From contig URSN01000102.1 of the NCBI GenBank assembly GCA_900550525.1, positions 1 through 6,729 of the forward strand: 6,729 bases of DNA, in the 5' to 3' direction. A program made the position numbers and the translations under genes. The DNA comes from an uncultured Eubacteriales bacterium. Its GTDB lineage: Bacteria; Bacillota; Clostridia; Christensenellales; CAG-138. Under the pieces are notes generated by a model. That model made no database searches. It was not told the DNA's origin and saw only the letters and a program-made list of their open reading frames with translations. This document shows, in pieces, positions 5,870 through 6,729 of the stretch. Position 1 is the stretch's first letter. Every line of letters starts with the position of its first letter.

Positions 5870-5946
5870 GTACCCGTAGCTCAGCTGGATAGAGCGTTGG
5901 ACTCCGACTCCAAAGGTCAGAGGTTCGAATCCTCCCGGGTACGCCA
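5870..5946 (+). tRNA. tRNA-Arg (anticodon CCG)
   Basis: A 77-nt cloverleaf includes an encoded CCA (5944-5946). The acceptor arm GTACCCG (5870-5876) pairs fully with CGGGTAC (5936-5942), with discriminator G5943. The D stem is GCTC/GAGC. The anticodon stem TTGGA (5897-5901) pairs with TCCAA (5909-5913), and loop CTCCGAC gives anticodon CCG (5904-5906), which reads the Arg codon CGG. The T stem has the TTCGAAT loop; its outermost pair (5919/5935) is A-C instead of a Watson-Crick pair. CGG is a codon expected to matter in GC-rich genomes. It is transcribed alone from its own promoter and terminator. Confidence 0.97.
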
Positions 5947-5952
5947 CCGCGT

Positions 5953-5990
5953 CGGAGCAAGCTCTGTATCGCTTGCTCCGGCTTTTTTCT
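5953..5990 (+). terminator. Intrinsic terminator after tRNA-Arg
   Basis: CGGAGCAAGC (5953-5962) pairs perfectly with GCTTGCTCCG (5971-5980) around an 8-nt loop, followed by GC and TTTTTTCTTT. It lies 6 nt after the tRNA CCA end. Confidence 0.95.
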
Positions 5991-6003
5991 TTGCATGAGA
6001 AAA

Positions 6004-6139
6004 GCAGGAGCAGGCGCACGCCGCTGCGCCTCCTTTGCCCCAAAGGCCGCGCCCTGCGGCGCGGAGGATGGGCCAGAGCGCGCACGACCATGCGGAGCTC
6101 CTTTTGCGTCAAAGCAGGCGCCGTGTCGCCTGCTCCTGC
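6004..6139. repeat. 13-nt inverted repeat enclosing a structured, gene-free segment
   Basis: GCAGGAGCAGGCG (6004-6016) and CGCCTGCTCCTGC (6127-6139) are perfect reverse complements, 110 nt apart. Inside are a hairpin with a 7-bp stem, CCGCGCC/GGCGCGG (6047-6053 with 6058-6064), and a small CCTTT/AAAGG hairpin (6032-6046). CTCCTTT-GC-CAAAG is echoed as CTCCTTTTGCGTCAAAG at about 6098-6114. The forward frame open from 5995 has no ribosome binding site and an arginine/proline-rich composition, so I do not call it a gene. The segment could be an RNA element, a degenerate small mobile repeat, or an intergenic repeat of this lineage. Confidence 0.55.
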
Positions 6140-6164
6140 CTGATGCGCGCCCGCCGGCGCCGCC

Positions 6165-6217
6165 GCAACCGCCGGTTGACAAAGTTCCAGGTTCGCATGG
6201 TGGCGATGCAACCGCCG
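6165..6217. promoter_or_regulatory. Candidate operator motifs before the XRE regulator gene
   Basis: GCAACCGCCG occurs at 6165-6174 and again at 6208-6217, 43 bp apart (about four helical turns). The first copy is half of the palindrome CAACC-GCC-GGTTG (6166-6178). Between them, GGTT-c-GCAT (6190-6198) and ATGCAACC (6206-6213) form an imperfect inverted repeat. Such motifs upstream of an XRE gene suggest autoregulation, but nothing here proves binding. Confidence 0.4.
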
Positions 6218-6229
6218 TTTTGCTATGCT
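6176..6229 (+). promoter_or_regulatory. Possible promoter of the XRE regulator gene
   Basis: A perfect -35 box TTGACA lies at 6176-6181, but no good -10 follows at 16-18 bp. An extended -10, TGC-TATGCT, lies at 6221-6229, 30 nt before the ATG, with no matching -35. One of the two probably contributes; the extended -10 is the better placed. Confidence 0.4.
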
Positions 6230-6258
6230 CATCCCATACGAGAAAGGAGTGATTGCAC

Positions 6259-6729
6259 ATGAATCTCGCGGACAGAATCCAATCCCTGCGCAAAGCGAAG
6301 GGCATCTCGCAGGAGGAGCTGGCGGATCGGGTCGGGGTTTCAAGGCAGGCCGTTTCCAAATGGGAAAGCGAACAGAGCGTACCGGACCTGGAGCGGCTCA
6401 TCGCCCTGAGCGAACTGTATGAAGTGACGACGGACTATCTGCTCAAGGGGATCGAACCGGCCGCGGACGGGCAGCGCGCCGGCAGGGCGCTGGCGGGCAG
6501 GGTTCTCTATGTATCGTCCACGGCGCTGATCGCCGTCGGCCTGTGCTGCGCCTTCGGCGTCTGGTATGCGCGCCAGACGATGGCGGCCATATGGGGCGCC
6601 CTGGCGATCCAGACGGCGGGCGCGGCCGCGTACTGGATCGGCCGGCTGCTGTCGGCGGAAAGGGCCTCCCTTACCATCGACTGGCTGAACGTCATGGGGC
6701 AGGCCTTCATGGCCATCACGCTGCTGACC
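6259..6729 (+). CDS. XRE-family HTH regulator with membrane segments, 3' truncated
   Basis: The first 157 residues are visible and the frame is open at the right edge. Residues about 7-61 are a Cro/C1-type helix-turn-helix DNA-binding domain: [20 protein letters not shown], then [20 protein letters not shown], then [11 protein letters not shown] polar linker follows (65-78). Two hydrophobic segments come next (about 82-103 and 108-128) and a third starts near 143, so the protein is likely membrane-attached. This HTH-plus-membrane layout is common in Bacillota, where such proteins often regulate themselves or a neighbouring gene; the signal sensed is unknown. AAAGGAG (6243-6249) lies 9 nt before the ATG. 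The gene is downstream of the tRNA terminator and preceded by repeated motifs that may be operators. Confidence 0.9.
   Translation, partial: MNLADRIQSLRKAKGISQEELADRVGVSRQAVSKWESEQSVPDLERLIALSELYEVTTDYLLKGIEPAADGQRAGRALAGRVLYVSSTALIAVGLCCAFGVWYARQTMAAIWGALAIQTAGAAAYWIGRLLSAERASLTIDWLNVMGQAFMAITLLT

Noticed and set aside
5870..6139. Integration site or mobile island at the tRNA-Arg 3' end
   Set aside because: No repeat of the tRNA 3' end is found downstream and no integrase is visible in the window.
5995..6252. Open frame of 85 codons between the tRNA terminator and the XRE gene
   Set aside because: No ribosome binding site, a proline/arginine-rich sequence with no helix or strand pattern, and it covers inverted repeats and the likely promoter of the next gene.
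3186..6401. Very long minus-strand open frame (about 1071 codons)
   Set aside because: It runs antisense through rpsD, rpoA, rplQ, several terminators and the tRNA. The composition is His/Ala/Arg/Leu-rich, as expected for the antisense of GC-rich coding DNA, and there is no recognisable domain.

Overview
The window is almost certainly two unrelated genomes joined at about position 730-740. Bases 1 to about 735 carry the 3' part of a BatA-like von Willebrand factor A protein and the first ~50 codons of the overlapping batB gene. That gene pair and its protein style are typical of Bacteroidota (Bacteroidales, perhaps an Alistipes-like gut organism). From about 735 to the end, the sequence is the distal part of the spc/alpha ribosomal-protein cluster of a GC-rich Clostridia-type Bacillota. 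The order is adk(3' end)-map-KOW protein-infA-rpmJ-rpsM-rpsK-rpsD-rpoA-rplQ. The two halves meet inside two truncated genes in different reading frames, so the simplest reading is a metagenomic assembly chimera.

Region 735-5330 is one tightly packed operon on the + strand. adk/map and map/KOW overlap by ATGA, infA starts one base after the KOW stop on a TTG codon, and most later genes have an AAGGAGG-type ribosome binding site. The products are a methionine aminopeptidase, a KOW-domain RNA-binding protein, IF-1, ribosomal proteins L36, S13, S11, S4 and L17, and the RNA polymerase alpha subunit. rpmJ (37 codons) is short but clear. The widest gap inside the operon is the 106-nt rpmJ-rpsM interval, which can fold into a stem. 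A strong intrinsic terminator follows rplQ at about 5354-5392.

Region 5394-5869 holds a 53-codon unrecognised small gene with a very good ribosome binding site. After it come a 26-nt direct repeat, each copy part of a stem-loop, a third related hairpin that looks like an intrinsic terminator, and a strong extended -10 promoter. That promoter drives a tRNA-Arg(CCG) gene at 5870-5946, which ends at its own terminator.

Region 5991-6258 has no convincing gene. It holds a 13-nt inverted repeat with arms 110 nt apart, smaller internal hairpins, and, near its right end, repeated and palindromic motifs just before an XRE-family regulator. That regulator (6259 to the window edge) has an N-terminal helix-turn-helix followed by membrane segments and is cut by the window.

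Nothing here forms a recognisable new system. The points most worth checking are the chimeric join, the small gene with its hairpin array, the structured region between the tRNA and the regulator, and the enlarged L17.
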